The notes under the pieces: generated by a model
The model's database searches: none
Seen by the model: only the letters and a program-made list of their open reading frames with translations
What the model was told of the DNA's origin: nothing
Shown here: positions 6,847-15,553 of the stretch, one piece after another
Layout of the letters: every line of letters starts with the position of its first letter
Position numbering within the stretch: the stretch's first letter is position 1
DNA from: Polynucleobacter sp. 80A-SIGWE
GTDB taxonomy: Bacteria; Pseudomonadota; Gammaproteobacteria; Burkholderiales; Burkholderiaceae
Length of the DNA: 64,000 nucleotides
Direction: 5' to 3'
Assembly: GCF_018882295.1 (NCBI RefSeq)
Contig: NZ_JACVOR010000002.1
Coordinates: 124,001 to 188,000 of the forward strand
Made by a program: the position numbers and the translations under genes

Positions 6847-9795
6847 GTGAAACTTAAGCTATTAGCATTCGCGCTTGGAGCGCTGCTTGTTACATCAAAT
6901 TCAAGGGCAGATTGCGGAACGAATTCCGGTAATGATTACACTATTAGTGGGTCAACCGATTCTTGTTATTTGCCAACAACTGCCACAAATTTAACCATAA
7001 CAACGGGCGGTAATCTGTCTGGCCCAGCCTATGGCATTAATGTGTCGGTTGGTAATGCGCAATTAAACTCGATTTCTAATGCTGGACTTCTGTCTGCTCA
7101 ATACCCATTTGTCGCACAGTCTTCATTTATAAATTTTACAAATGAAGTGACGGGCCAAATAACAGGTACCGCCACTACTACTCAAATTAACACCGGAGTT
7201 GTTGTCGAAAATTTTTGGAATAGAGGCCAAATTACGGGAACATCTTATTTTGTAGACGGTATTAATAACAATGGCCAAATTACCAATCTAACTAATGATG
7301 GCGTCATAACATCTTATGACGCAAGTTTTACATTGGGTAGATCTGGCGTATATAACAACGGACAAATTACTAATTTAGTAAACAATTCAACCATTGGTAG
7401 CGATACCTATGGGGTCGCAAATTATTCCTCCATTGGCTCTCTTATTAATGCCGCAACTGGATCCATGCTGGGGGGCTCTGATGCTGGTATTTATAACTCA
7501 GGAACAATCAGCGCTATAACAAACTCGGGAACTGTAAATAGTAGTAATGGCAATGGAATTTACAACGACGGCGGCTCAATTGGTACTGTTAGTACTGTTG
7601 GCATTAGTAATGCTGTCGGTGGGCAAATCACTAGCGTGATAGGCTATGGTATTGAAAATGCAGGCGGCACGATTAAATCGATTGTTAATAGCGGAACAAT
7701 CTCCGGAGCTGACTTTGCTATTTATAACCATAATAATGGCCCTGCAGCAGCAAGAATTGATCAGATCACGAACTGGGGCGCTCTCACTGGTTCTCTAGGT
7801 GGAATTAATAATAATAATGGCTTAAGTAGTGCATCGATTGGAACGCTGAACAACGCACAAAGTGGGCTTAAGTACTTCGGGGTAATGCCAACGAATTACA
7901 ACATTATCATTACCCCCACTGGTTTTGGAGCGTTAGATGCAAGGCTTGGAATTACTGGATCCACTACATTTGGTGTGTCCTCTTTATCCACTTTGTCAGC
8001 GAACACTTATTCTGGTGTTCTGTTGGGTGTAGATAGCCTTGGAATTACCAATTACTCCTCCATCTTCAATACCTGGACTAACTTCAATAGCTCATACAAG
8101 TGGGAGTTAATCGCTGGTGCAAACTCTACAACTTGGAATTTGGTGGTTGCTGCACTCGCACCTCCACCACCAGTTACAACCAATATTACTGGTGCTGGAA
8201 CTATCTATCAGTCTTCCAATCTTGGCACGACAGTAAATCCTGTCTTTGATGGCGGCACATTGCAAGTCTCTTCGACTGGCAATATTGCAAATAACTTTAC
8301 TGTTAATAGCAATAATGGCGTGATCGATCAAAATAGTGTCGCATCAAACTTTACTGGCGTGATTTCAAATGCCTCTGCCAGCTCTCCAGGTTCGATGACT
8401 ATCACCAATAGTGGTAGCGGCGGTTCCGTAACGTTCTCTGGTGAAAACACTTATACCGGATCAACCACAATTAATAGTGGTGCCACTTTGGCGCTGTCAG
8501 GCGCTGGCTCAGTTTCTCAATCGAGTGGCGTGGCCAATAACGGTACGCTAAACATCGCCGGCAAGAGCGGCAATGTGACCGTTAAGAGCTATAACCAAGG
8601 CGCGACTGGTAATTTGGCGATGAATTTGGCTCCAAGTGCCACTCAACAACTCAAGGTTCTGGGTGCGGCTTCTTTGGCTGGTGGTTTATCTCTAACTGCT
8701 ACCTCTGGTTCTTATGCCCCGGGTAAGTACACCTTACTAACCGCAAATGGTGGGGTCACTGGTTCATTTGGTAATCTAACAACCAACCTGTCTTCTTACA
8801 CAAGGTTGGGTTATGGATTAACTTACGATGCCAATGACGTGTATTTGGTATTTACTCCTAACGTTGCTGACACTCAGCAATCTTTAGCAAATACTGCATC
8901 GGCACTACAAAACATCTACACACTGCAAAATTCTGTTCTAGCGAATAGCTTCTCGTACGACTGTAATGAGTTTGGTAAAAATGGTGTTTGTATTTCAGTG
9001 GGCGGTCGTAACACCGCTGTATCTGCTGCCAATGGCCTGAACAACACTAGTGGTTTATTGATTGCAGCATATCGTCCACATCAAAACTATCGTGTTGGTG
9101 CGTACGTTGACCAAAACCTATCCGTAAACAATGCTGGTTCAACAGTTAACCTTGGCAACAACACGCCATTGATTGGTCTGTTTGGCGCTTGGAATGAGCG
9201 TGTTGATGGAACGGGCACTGAAGTAAAGGTATCTGCTGCCTACGGTCAGAAGAATACGACTATCAATCGTCAGGTGGTCGGCACATCTGAAGCGGGCACC
9301 GGCTCTTCGCAGCTCAATAGCCAGGGCGCACAAGTTACAGCTAAGTATGGCTTTGCGGTACTACCAGCAGTGATTGTTTCTCCATACGTTGGAATTCGTT
9401 ACACCCAGAACAATATGGGTGGCTATACCGAAGGTACTAGCGCAACAGTAACGGCACCACTTACATACTCGGCCCTCAATACGAATGCTACAACTGCATT
9501 AGTAGGGTTAGGAGCAAGCTACAGGTTTATTCCGAAGGCAACGTTATTTGCAAGTGCTGGTGTTGAGACTGATACCAACACGGCGAACGGCACATATTCA
9601 GCCACTGGATTGAGTGGCCTGACACCAATAAACTTCAATGCCAATCCGGTTAAGACTAGACCAACAGCCACTATTGGCGCGTACTACGATGTTGAAAAGA
9701 ATCAGCGAGTAGGGGTTACTGGCATCTATCGTCAGGAGCCATTCCAAGCCGTTCAAACAACTACTGTGATGGCAACATATACAGTCGGTCTATGA
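6847..9795 (+). CDS. Classical autotransporter outer-membrane protein
   Basis: The protein has about 982 aa from a GTG start, chosen because AGAGG lies 8 bp upstream and the signal peptide (KLKLLAFALGALLVTSNSRA) begins there; a longer ATG frame at 6763 would overlap the operator. The passenger (about residues 25-690) has repeated NNGQITNLxNxG units typical of a beta-helix and a passenger-associated repeat (TFSGENTYTGSTTINSGATL). The last 270 residues form an autotransporter beta-barrel, beginning around QNIYTLQNSVLANSFSYDC and ending in TTVMATYTVGL. It probably displays a surface passenger, adhesive or enzymatic, under control of the divergent AraC regulator. Confidence 0.87.
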   Translation: MKLKLLAFALGALLVTSNSRADCGTNSGNDYTISGSTDSCYLPTTATNLTITTGGNLSGPAYGINVSVGNAQLNSISNAGLLSAQYPFVAQSSFINFTNEVTGQITGTATTTQINTGVVVENFWNRGQITGTSYFVDGINNNGQITNLTNDGVITSYDASFTLGRSGVYNNGQITNLVNNSTIGSDTYGVANYSSIGSLINAATGSMLGGSDAGIYNSGTISAITNSGTVNSSNGNGIYNDGGSIGTVSTVGISNAVGGQITSVIGYGIENAGGTIKSIVNSGTISGADFAIYNHNNGPAAARIDQITNWGALTGSLGGINNNNGLSSASIGTLNNAQSGLKYFGVMPTNYNIIITPTGFGALDARLGITGSTTFGVSSLSTLSANTYSGVLLGVDSLGITNYSSIFNTWTNFNSSYKWELIAGANSTTWNLVVAALAPPPPVTTNITGAGTIYQSSNLGTTVNPVFDGGTLQVSSTGNIANNFTVNSNNGVIDQNSVASNFTGVISNASASSPGSMTITNSGSGGSVTFSGENTYTGSTTINSGATLALSGAGSVSQSSGVANNGTLNIAGKSGNVTVKSYNQGATGNLAMNLAPSATQQLKVLGAASLAGGLSLTATSGSYAPGKYTLLTANGGVTGSFGNLTTNLSSYTRLGYGLTYDANDVYLVFTPNVADTQQSLANTASALQNIYTLQNSVLANSFSYDCNEFGKNGVCISVGGRNTAVSAANGLNNTSGLLIAAYRPHQNYRVGAYVDQNLSVNNAGSTVNLGNNTPLIGLFGAWNERVDGTGTEVKVSAAYGQKNTTINRQVVGTSEAGTGSSQLNSQGAQVTAKYGFAVLPAVIVSPYVGIRYTQNNMGGYTEGTSATVTAPLTYSALNTNATTALVGLGASYRFIPKATLFASAGVETDTNTANGTYSATGLSGLTPINFNANPVKTRPTATIGAYYDVEKNQRVGVTGIYRQEPFQAVQTTTVMATYTVGL

Positions 9796-9819
9796 GTAAC
9801 GCTATCCAGCTTTGCAGAA

Positions 9820-9842
9820 GACCCGCTTTGGCGGGTTTTTTG
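9820..9842 (+). terminator. Terminator after the autotransporter
   Basis: ACCCGC and GCGGGT form a stem around TTTG, followed by a run of six T. It lies 25 bp after the autotransporter stop. Confidence 0.85.
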
Positions 9843-9854
9843 TTGTTTGCGAAA

Positions 9855-9878
9855 GTCTGCTTCGGGTCGAAAGCGGCC
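9855..9878 (+). repeat. REP-like repeat, copy 2
   Basis: Shares GTCTGCTTCGGGTCGA with copy 1 at 5636. It lies just past the terminator of the second autotransporter, as copy 1 lies past the first adhesin operon. Confidence 0.5.
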
Positions 9879-9885
9879 GTTGACC

Positions 9886-10539
9886 TTAAGCTAAAGCCTG
9901 CCTCAAATAAGGGTCAATATCTGCTTTGGTCAGCAGCCATTGTTTATAGTCTCCAGGTAATTCATTTAGTAATAGCCCTTTATGTTTTCCAAAAGGCATA
10001 ACAGATGGAATTCTTGCCTGTTCTGATTTAATCCACAGCTCTTCTATTGTTTTCACTTCAAGCTTTGTACAGATATGTTGCAAAACAATGCTACAAATTC
10101 CTGTATCCGCTAAAGCATCATGAGAACTCTTGAGTAGTTCCTTTGCCGAACTGCGCTCAAGAAAGAAAAGCATGGCACCTTGGCTATGGCAATCTAAATG
10201 AGGCCATAGCATTCGAGATAAGGCTAATGTACAAATACGTTTTACATTTGGGCTGCCAATAGCTTGCCAGTCAAAGTCTACGTTATGCCCAATCAAATAT
10301 TCGATATTTTCTGGAAGCGAAAATGAGCTGCTTGGCGGGCAATCAACCAGTTCTTCATCCAGGATATGGTGTGTTGCCAGAGCGCCAAGGCTAATAAGCT
10401 CACCAGGGTTATAGCGTTGAACGTATGACTCTCCAATAGCAAATGGGGAAATGCTATCTAGCTCAAGCCATGCGGCTTCAATAATGATGGGATTGGTTTT
10501 ATCTGTTGTTTCTGTATCGAAAATAAGTGAATTGGCCAT
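9886..10539 (-). CDS. ExoX-like 3'-5' exonuclease with C-terminal DUF3820
   Basis: The protein has 217 aa. The N-terminus opens with the DEDD exonuclease motif I (LIFDTETTDK), then EYLIGHNVDFDWQAI as motif II, and HDALADTGICSIVLQ as the motif III region. The last 40 residues (IPSVMPFGKHKGLLLNELP, then DYKQWLL) match DUF3820. Such ExoX/DnaQ-type proteins degrade DNA from 3' ends. The gene is in the island, divergent from the integrase at 10685, with an island palindrome at 10582-10595 about 43 bp upstream of its start. A role in element DNA processing or defence is inference. Confidence 0.85.
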   Translation of the reverse strand: MANSLIFDTETTDKTNPIIIEAAWLELDSISPFAIGESYVQRYNPGELISLGALATHHILDEELVDCPPSSSFSLPENIEYLIGHNVDFDWQAIGSPNVKRICTLALSRMLWPHLDCHSQGAMLFFLERSSAKELLKSSHDALADTGICSIVLQHICTKLEVKTIEELWIKSEQARIPSVMPFGKHKGLLLNELPGDYKQWLLTKADIDPYLRQALA

Positions 10540-10581
10540 AGATGCTTTCTGTTGTGATGGTTAGTTTTAAATCCAAACATT

Positions 10582-10595
10582 GTTCTGGATTGAAC
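10582..10595. promoter_or_regulatory. Island palindrome copy B (GTTCTGGATTGAAC)
   Basis: A 14-bp palindrome of the family GTTCYRGATTGAAC between the divergent exonuclease and integrase genes. See copy A at 1363. Confidence 0.55.
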
Positions 10596-10684
10596 TTATT
10601 TACCCAAAGAAAAATTAACCGTTTTGTCGACCAAATTCCTTTCTGAAAGCACAATACATTTACTAAATTACCCACAATTGATTT

Positions 10685-11941
10685 TTGACAAACCTTAAAC
10701 AATTATTTTCACATCAAAATACTTCACAAGTAGGTGGGTCGATTCAGTGTCACGAAGGATTAGTAGGTTTATTTAAAAGAGTAAAGAGCATCAATTGGCA
10801 GTGCCGCTTCAAATTACCTAATGGTCAGTGGTATGCGATATCAACAGAATGTTCTGAGCTTGAACAAGCAAAGTTAGCCTCAATTCGGATTTATGAAAGG
10901 ACAATGGCAAAGGTTGAATTTGGCATGGCTCTGAAGCTCAAGAAGTTTAAGGTATTGGCTGAAGAAGAGCTGGTTGAATTATCTAAAGATCTACAAAGCG
11001 GAATTGGAAAGAGGGTCTACAGAGACTATCAATTTGCCATCAACAAATACCTTATTCCGTTCTTTGGAAAATACGTCCTAATAGAGATTAACCAAGGATT
11101 GATAGAGGACTTTGAATCCTGGCGCATATCTGAGATGGGGCGAATTCCTAAGGCCAGCACTAAGAGAACCCATGCTTCGGCCTATAACAGAGTTATAGAG
11201 CGAGCTAGAGCGCAGGGCATATTGGCGCCAGACTACAAGATTCCATTATTAGATTCAAAAGGAGATAAAGGGCAAGCAAGACCCGCGTTTACTGCGCAAG
11301 AAATTGAGCTAATACGGCAGTTCTTGCCGCAATGGGTTGATACTGGCTTTAATGATCGCATTAACCAAATGCGAAAGCTCGCATCGTTTTATATAGAGTT
11401 CTTAATCAATACAGGCGTTCGTCATGGAACGGAGGCAATGCCTTTACGATGGCGGCATATTCAGTGGCATTGGATAGGGGATAAGCGGTATATCAAGGTT
11501 TGGGTTTCTGGTAAGACTGGCCCCAGATATCTAATTGCAAAAAACGCCTTGATTGATGTACTGGAGGATTTGATTGTTTGGCAGCTGCTGCCATATGAGA
11601 ATCTTGAGATGGTTATAGAGTCAAAGCCAGATCGCTTGATCTTTATTCTGCCCAGTGGACTACAGCCCCGTAGCCTTGAATGTACTTTCCATAACTTGAT
11701 GCGTGATAGTGGGCTTGGGAAGGACGCAGCTGGCAGGCAAAGGACCTTGTATAGTCTGCGTCATACCTATGCCACATTAGCGCTGGCAGAGGGTATCGAT
11801 ATTCACACCCTCGCCAGACAAATGGGAACTTCTATTTTGATGATTGAGCGTCATTATTCCAAAATGACGCCCATGATGTCTGCTGAACAGCTCGCGGGTC
11901 AAGCTGCTAAACCTAAGCCTGCTACAACATCACCTGAGTAG
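10685..11941 (+). CDS. Tyrosine-type integrase of the island
   Basis: The protein has 418 aa from a TTG start. The start is uncertain: the conserved N-terminal segment INWQCRFKLPNGQWYAISTE must be included and no ATG lies before it, but the TTGACA here could also be a -35 box. The catalytic domain shows NTGVRHGTEAMPLRWRH (Arg I), YSLRHTYATLALAEG (HxxR), then QMGTSILMIERHYSKM with the nucleophile at about Tyr391. It probably catalyses integration and excision at the tRNA attachment site. It overlaps the next minus-strand gene by 43 bp at the 3' end. Confidence 0.88.
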   Translation: MTNLKQLFSHQNTSQVGGSIQCHEGLVGLFKRVKSINWQCRFKLPNGQWYAISTECSELEQAKLASIRIYERTMAKVEFGMALKLKKFKVLAEEELVELSKDLQSGIGKRVYRDYQFAINKYLIPFFGKYVLIEINQGLIEDFESWRISEMGRIPKASTKRTHASAYNRVIERARAQGILAPDYKIPLLDSKGDKGQARPAFTAQEIELIRQFLPQWVDTGFNDRINQMRKLASFYIEFLINTGVRHGTEAMPLRWRHIQWHWIGDKRYIKVWVSGKTGPRYLIAKNALIDVLEDLIVWQLLPYENLEMVIESKPDRLIFILPSGLQPRSLECTFHNLMRDSGLGKDAAGRQRTLYSLRHTYATLALAEGIDIHTLARQMGTSILMIERHYSKMTPMMSAEQLAGQAAKPKPATTSPE

Positions 11942-12213
11942 CAAGGAATAATCGTCACTGATGCGCCTTCCAGATTGATGAAGGGATTACGCTTCTTGAG
12001 TACGCGACCAAACCAGGCTAATTTAGCGTTGGCACGATATGCGCCTTTATATTTCTTAATGCTATCTAAACCATTAACAAGTTCAATAATTCCGCTAAAG
12101 TTAGCGCCACGATACTTAGCATTCTTTACTTCTAGTGCGTAAACGTCTTGTACCCGCTCCATTTTGTTAATGGTGGCTTTAGCGTATGTACCTGGGATAG
12201 TAGTAAATTTCAT
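11899..12213 (-). CDS. Hypothetical protein, 104 aa
   Basis: I recognise no family. The protein is basic, with KATINKMERVQDVYALEVKN and a KKYKGAYRANAKLAWFGRVLKKRNP core, which suggests nucleic-acid contact. Its 3' end overlaps the convergent integrase gene. An island palindrome lies 33 bp upstream of the start (12246-12259). The 104-aa length includes no signal or membrane segment. Product unknown. Confidence 0.6.
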   Translation of the reverse strand: MKFTTIPGTYAKATINKMERVQDVYALEVKNAKYRGANFSGIIELVNGLDSIKKYKGAYRANAKLAWFGRVLKKRNPFINLEGASVTIIPCYSGDVVAGLGLAA

Positions 12214-12245
12214 TGTGTAAGTCCTTTATGTATAAATTAATGTTT

Positions 12246-12259
12246 GTTCAATTCGGAAC
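12246..12259. promoter_or_regulatory. Island palindrome copy C (GTTCAATTCGGAAC)
   Basis: A 14-bp palindrome matching the island consensus, extended outward as TT...A. It sits upstream of the 104-aa gene on the minus strand. Confidence 0.55.
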
Positions 12260-12260
12260 A

Positions 12261-12284
12261 ATTGCCGCCCCGTAGGGCGGCAAT
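12261..12284 (-). terminator. Hairpin after the 297-aa gene
   Basis: A perfect 10-bp stem, ATTGCCGCCC with GGGCGGCAAT, and loop CGTA. It lies 4 bp beyond the stop codon of the minus-strand gene at 12289. It lacks a T run, so termination strength is uncertain. Confidence 0.6.
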
Positions 12285-12288
12285 GCCA

Positions 12289-13182
12289 TTAGATAGTTAC
12301 AGCTTCAGATTGATCGATAGTCTTAGCTTGTACCTTCTTATCGAAGACAGAATTAGCTTCAACCCCCAGGTCCCATAAATCAGGACGCATTTCCATGCCG
12401 TTGTAGACCTTCTTAGTCTTCTCATACTTCTGAGCGCGACGACTATTAACAATCTCAGTTACTTCCTTGCTTACTACGAACTTGATTGGTAGGCGAGCTG
12501 ATAGTTCTGCTATCGCCTTCTCCATTGCTCTCCAGTCTGTATCGTCTGGCTTCTTAGTAAATAAGAGCTTGCCGAAAACATAACCTGTATTAGCTTTATC
12601 AAAGGTCAAAGGCTTCTCAATACTGCCAATATCACGAGTACCTTTTGCTAGCTGAACTAACTTAGAGCCTGAGATCTTGTTCAGCGCAGTGCCCTCCTTG
12701 ATTAATTGCTCGAAAGTCTCAGATGGGATTTGAGTAATCAAGTAGATGTTCGTCCAGCTATGTGGCATGACATCAGCGTATTGGATGAAACGTGGATACA
12801 GCTTGCCAATCGCAATGAACTTGCGTGTTGTGCTGCTGTAGTCCTTAAACCCAATCGCATTACAGAACTCGCTAAATTCAAAGCCTTCAAGTGTGCGGTT
12901 AGCCTCATAAACTACGCGGCACATCTCAAGGGTGCTACGAGCTGTTTTCTCTACGCCAACCTTGAAGTCGTTGATGTATTGAGCTTTGCTCTTAACTTCG
13001 ATTGAATCAGTCTCACTAGCAGCGCTCTCAACGCTAACTTTAGAGGTGTACTGAATAAGCGCATCAATAGCTTTTGACTTGCCCTCAGTTGTTACGTTTA
13101 CATTCGCGCTGATGTCAGATAACTTCACTGAAGGAGCTGACGCTTGAACATTTGCTGCTACTGCGTTTTGGATGTTTTCCAT
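12289..13182 (-). CDS. Hypothetical protein, 297 aa
   Basis: I recognise no family with confidence. The N-terminal 75 residues are low in structure (NAVAANVQASAPSVKLSDIS...). The middle, helical part includes EKTARSTLEMCRVVYEANRT and FEFSEFCNAIGFKDYSSTTR, followed by FIAIGKLYPRFIQYADVMPH and LITQIPSETFEQLIKEG. This resembles DNA-binding plasmid or phage accessory proteins in general character only. There are no membrane segments. The start is preceded by a purine-rich stretch and a 138-bp gap shared with the divergent gene at 13321. Confidence 0.6.
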   Translation of the reverse strand: MENIQNAVAANVQASAPSVKLSDISANVNVTTEGKSKAIDALIQYTSKVSVESAASETDSIEVKSKAQYINDFKVGVEKTARSTLEMCRVVYEANRTLEGFEFSEFCNAIGFKDYSSTTRKFIAIGKLYPRFIQYADVMPHSWTNIYLITQIPSETFEQLIKEGTALNKISGSKLVQLAKGTRDIGSIEKPLTFDKANTGYVFGKLLFTKKPDDTDWRAMEKAIAELSARLPIKFVVSKEVTEIVNSRRAQKYEKTKKVYNGMEMRPDLWDLGVEANSVFDKKVQAKTIDQSEAVTI

Positions 13183-13320
13183 TTGATGCCTTTCTGTTTA
13201 GTTGCTCCAACTTTGCTTGGCGGGATGCCTTGTTTCGTTTGCTTAGTTGTTATATGTAGAATATCCAAATACACAAATAAATTAGCCAACATATAGAAAT
13301 ACGTTATTATTTGTAGATAA

Positions 13321-14253
13321 ATGAAAAACATACGACTTCCTTGGGTTCTACGCGGAACAGATTTCTCTAGCCCTGGCTGGCATGTGGATGCCACTGTGGG
13401 CTATCAGCTCATGTTTGAGTTTTTAAGAGTTAGTCCTAGTTATGAATTAGCTAGAAAGCATGAGGAGGAGGGGCTTACAAAGGCAGAAATAGTGGCCTTG
13501 CCAAATGATTTTGACGAAGTGCTTAAGACCTTTAGATTGCTAGGAAGCGTTCGCAAGGTTTTATTTCGCGATTGGTGGTTGGCCAAAGGACTCAAAGTGT
13601 TTGGTAATCCTTACACAAAGCCAAAGGTTCATGAGGTGGCTCACTTGGCTGGTGGAAAAGCCATCTCATATGGAAATTTAAAAAGCGAGCTAACAGATTT
13701 TTTAACAAATATAAGACCTGAGGAAGGATTGGCAAGTTCTGTATTAATTTCAGTGCCAACAGGTTTAAAGCGTTCAGAAATGAAAAGGCAATTAATCAAG
13801 TTGTTAATGGACTACGCCAACGTTGAGGATCAACCAAATAAAAAGCCATTACTTGAATTGCAAGGTAAACGCTTGCGGGCTAAAGTTTTATTCAATGGCC
13901 TACGTTTGATGTGGTTCAAGGCTGCTAAGCCAAAATGGGAAGATTGGCGTTTGGGTGCTAAGGCAGAAGTAAGCAAAAGCTACGCAAGAGAATTAGACGT
14001 TAATTCACCAAGACGAACTAAGGACAGTGTTGAGGCATACGATAGGGAGATGATGACAAAAGTCACCTATAGAGCACTTAGAAAATTTGAGTCAATCGCA
14101 GAAAATGCCGCTCGTGGAAAATTCCCATTAGAAGGACCTGTTAACCAACTGCCATTTGATTACCTCGAGGTCCAAAAGAGGGTTAAAGAGAAGGGCATCT
14201 GGGAGCGAGCCGAAAAGCAACGACTTACAAAGCTTCACGAGCAATCAGACTAA
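13321..14253 (+). CDS. Hypothetical protein, 310 aa
   Basis: I recognise no family. The protein is strongly basic and rich in Lys and Arg, with Trp-containing segments (LFRDWWLAKGLKVFGNPYTK; LMWFKAAKPKWEDWRLGAKA), so nucleic-acid binding is plausible but unproven. The N-terminus (LPWVLRGTDFSSPGWHVDAT) is distinctive. It is divergent from the 297-aa gene and overlaps the 3' end of the minus-strand recombinase at 14245 by 9 bp. A replication or maintenance role for the element is only a guess from context. Confidence 0.58.
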   Translation: MKNIRLPWVLRGTDFSSPGWHVDATVGYQLMFEFLRVSPSYELARKHEEEGLTKAEIVALPNDFDEVLKTFRLLGSVRKVLFRDWWLAKGLKVFGNPYTKPKVHEVAHLAGGKAISYGNLKSELTDFLTNIRPEEGLASSVLISVPTGLKRSEMKRQLIKLLMDYANVEDQPNKKPLLELQGKRLRAKVLFNGLRLMWFKAAKPKWEDWRLGAKAEVSKSYARELDVNSPRRTKDSVEAYDREMMTKVTYRALRKFESIAENAARGKFPLEGPVNQLPFDYLEVQKRVKEKGIWERAEKQRLTKLHEQSD

Positions 14254-14811
14254 CTCAACGGCATTACGCATCAATTCTGGATTTACATCTATATAGCGTT
14301 GAGTGACTGCTATCGACTTGTGCCCCGCCAATTCCGCTAATACGCGAACGCTGATTCCTTTGTTGGCTAGGGTGGTAATGAAATTGCGGCGACCACTATG
14401 ACTGCTAGCTCCTGCTATCCCTGCACTACGGTAGGTCCAGTAGAACCACTGACAAAGGCTATTTGCGCTGAACCCCATGCGACGCGATGTGTGAAAAAAC
14501 GGAATCTCAGGCATAGCGCAGTAGCGGGTGGCGTAGTAGGCTGCTAGCTCCACTTGAAGTTTGGCTGGAAGAAATACCGTTCTTGGTACGCCACCTTTGG
14601 TTTGCGAAGCCTTTAGCCTTATTTCATGTTTAATCGTACCGTCCTCATTTAATACATCTCCATTTTTAAGAGAGGCAATTTCTGCGACGCGAAGCCCAGC
14701 CCAAAAGCTAGTAAGTAACAATGCGCGATCGCGTAGCGGGTATTTTTTAGTGCTCACAAAACGCAATACTTGATCCAATTCTGCTTGAGTGAGAGTTTTA
14801 GCTTGAGCCAT
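14245..14811 (-). CDS. Small tyrosine recombinase, catalytic domain only
   Basis: The protein has 188 aa. The catalytic residues are visible: Arg in FWAGLRVAEIASL, Lys in ASQTKGGVPRTVFLP, HSGRR (HxxR), AGHKS and the nucleophile Tyr in VTQRYIDVN. The N-terminal core-binding domain of Xer-type enzymes is missing; the protein starts about 10 residues before the catalytic fold. Complete short recombinases of this size are known on plasmids and islands, so this need not be a fragment. It may resolve dimers or help excision alongside the larger integrase. Confidence 0.85.
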   Translation of the reverse strand: MAQAKTLTQAELDQVLRFVSTKKYPLRDRALLLTSFWAGLRVAEIASLKNGDVLNEDGTIKHEIRLKASQTKGGVPRTVFLPAKLQVELAAYYATRYCAMPEIPFFHTSRRMGFSANSLCQWFYWTYRSAGIAGASSHSGRRNFITTLANKGISVRVLAELAGHKSIAVTQRYIDVNPELMRNAVELV

Positions 14812-15046
14812 TTTGATGTCCTTTAAGTAAATAAAAACACGCTATTAGTATGTTTTCTTTTGCGGAAAAGGGCGACCGAAAAAGATTGAATATTGTCTGT
14901 AATGAAATCAATGACTTAGCAATCTACATAAGAAAACTATACTTTTCTTAAGTGCTTTTATTAATAGTATTTAGCTTAAAAATTCGAATGTGCGTTTAAA
15001 CCGTTTTTTTAGCGTTGATCTTGATGGATCAGCTACGCTGCCCTTA

Positions 15047-15060
15047 GTTCTAGATTGAAC
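15047..15060. promoter_or_regulatory. Island palindrome copy D (GTTCTAGATTGAAC)
   Basis: A 14-bp palindrome, the copy closest to the consensus GTTCYRGATTGAAC. It lies in the gap between the minus-strand genes at 15098 and 14245, about 236 bp upstream of the short recombinase start. Confidence 0.55.
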
Positions 15061-15097
15061 ACAGCGCAGCGCGCTGATTTGACGGGGCTTTAAATAG

Positions 15098-15553
15098 CTA
15101 CCAGGCGGTTAGATCCGCATTTGTAGCAATAAAGACAGGTTTGTTAATACCCGTCGATTTACAGTGCTGAACATTTAAAGTCCAATCATCTTGGACTTGG
15201 TGTTGTTCATCATTGATCTGTAGGTAAAGCTCTTTGCTAGCGGGTAGGTAAACAGAGAAGCCATTAACTGGGCATTTAACCTTGGTTTCCTTATCGTAGT
15301 GAACGATCCAGGACATGAGTACATCAGTCTCTTTTGAGATTTGTTCCTCAGCCAACTGACGTACTGCAGCCATTTGATCATCAGTGCGAGCGCTGTGTTC
15401 CCAATTAGCGTAACTGTAGTAGTCAACTAAATACTTTTGCTGTGGATTTCTCAGTTCTACAGACCCATTGAATAAGGCTTTACGGAATAGGCCTTTACCA
15501 AACGTGGTATTAAATTTCTCATTAATAAATCCTCTTACGGCAACTTCTTTCAT
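15098..15553 (-). CDS. Hypothetical protein, 151 aa
   Basis: I recognise no family. The protein is soluble, without signal peptide or membrane segments, with aromatic-rich beta-like segments (VDYYSYANWEHSAR; VLMSWIVHYDKETKVKCPVN; FSVYLPASKELYLQIND). The ribosome binding site is AAGGAG about 6 bp before the start. The long non-coding stretch with nested inverted repeats lies immediately upstream. The gene belongs to the island's unrecognised set. Confidence 0.6.
   Translation of the reverse strand: MKEVAVRGFINEKFNTTFGKGLFRKALFNGSVELRNPQQKYLVDYYSYANWEHSARTDDQMAAVRQLAEEQISKETDVLMSWIVHYDKETKVKCPVNGFSVYLPASKELYLQINDEQHQVQDDWTLNVQHCKSTGINKPVFIATNADLTAW

Noticed and set aside
3534..9795. CRISPR or tandem-repeat array in the adhesin region
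   Set aside because: The repetitive look comes from protein-level repeats in passenger domains, with varied DNA and no constant spacer-repeat period.
9792..10001. A 69-aa plus-strand frame after the autotransporter
   Set aside because: It covers a terminator and the 3' end of the minus-strand exonuclease gene, so it is a shadow.
13158..13394. A 78-aa minus-strand frame between the 297-aa and 310-aa genes
   Set aside because: It crosses the divergent promoter region and overlaps the starts of both neighbours.
14245..14811. Short recombinase as a truncated pseudogene
   Set aside because: All catalytic residues are present and the frame is clean from a proper start; short catalytic-only enzymes are known.
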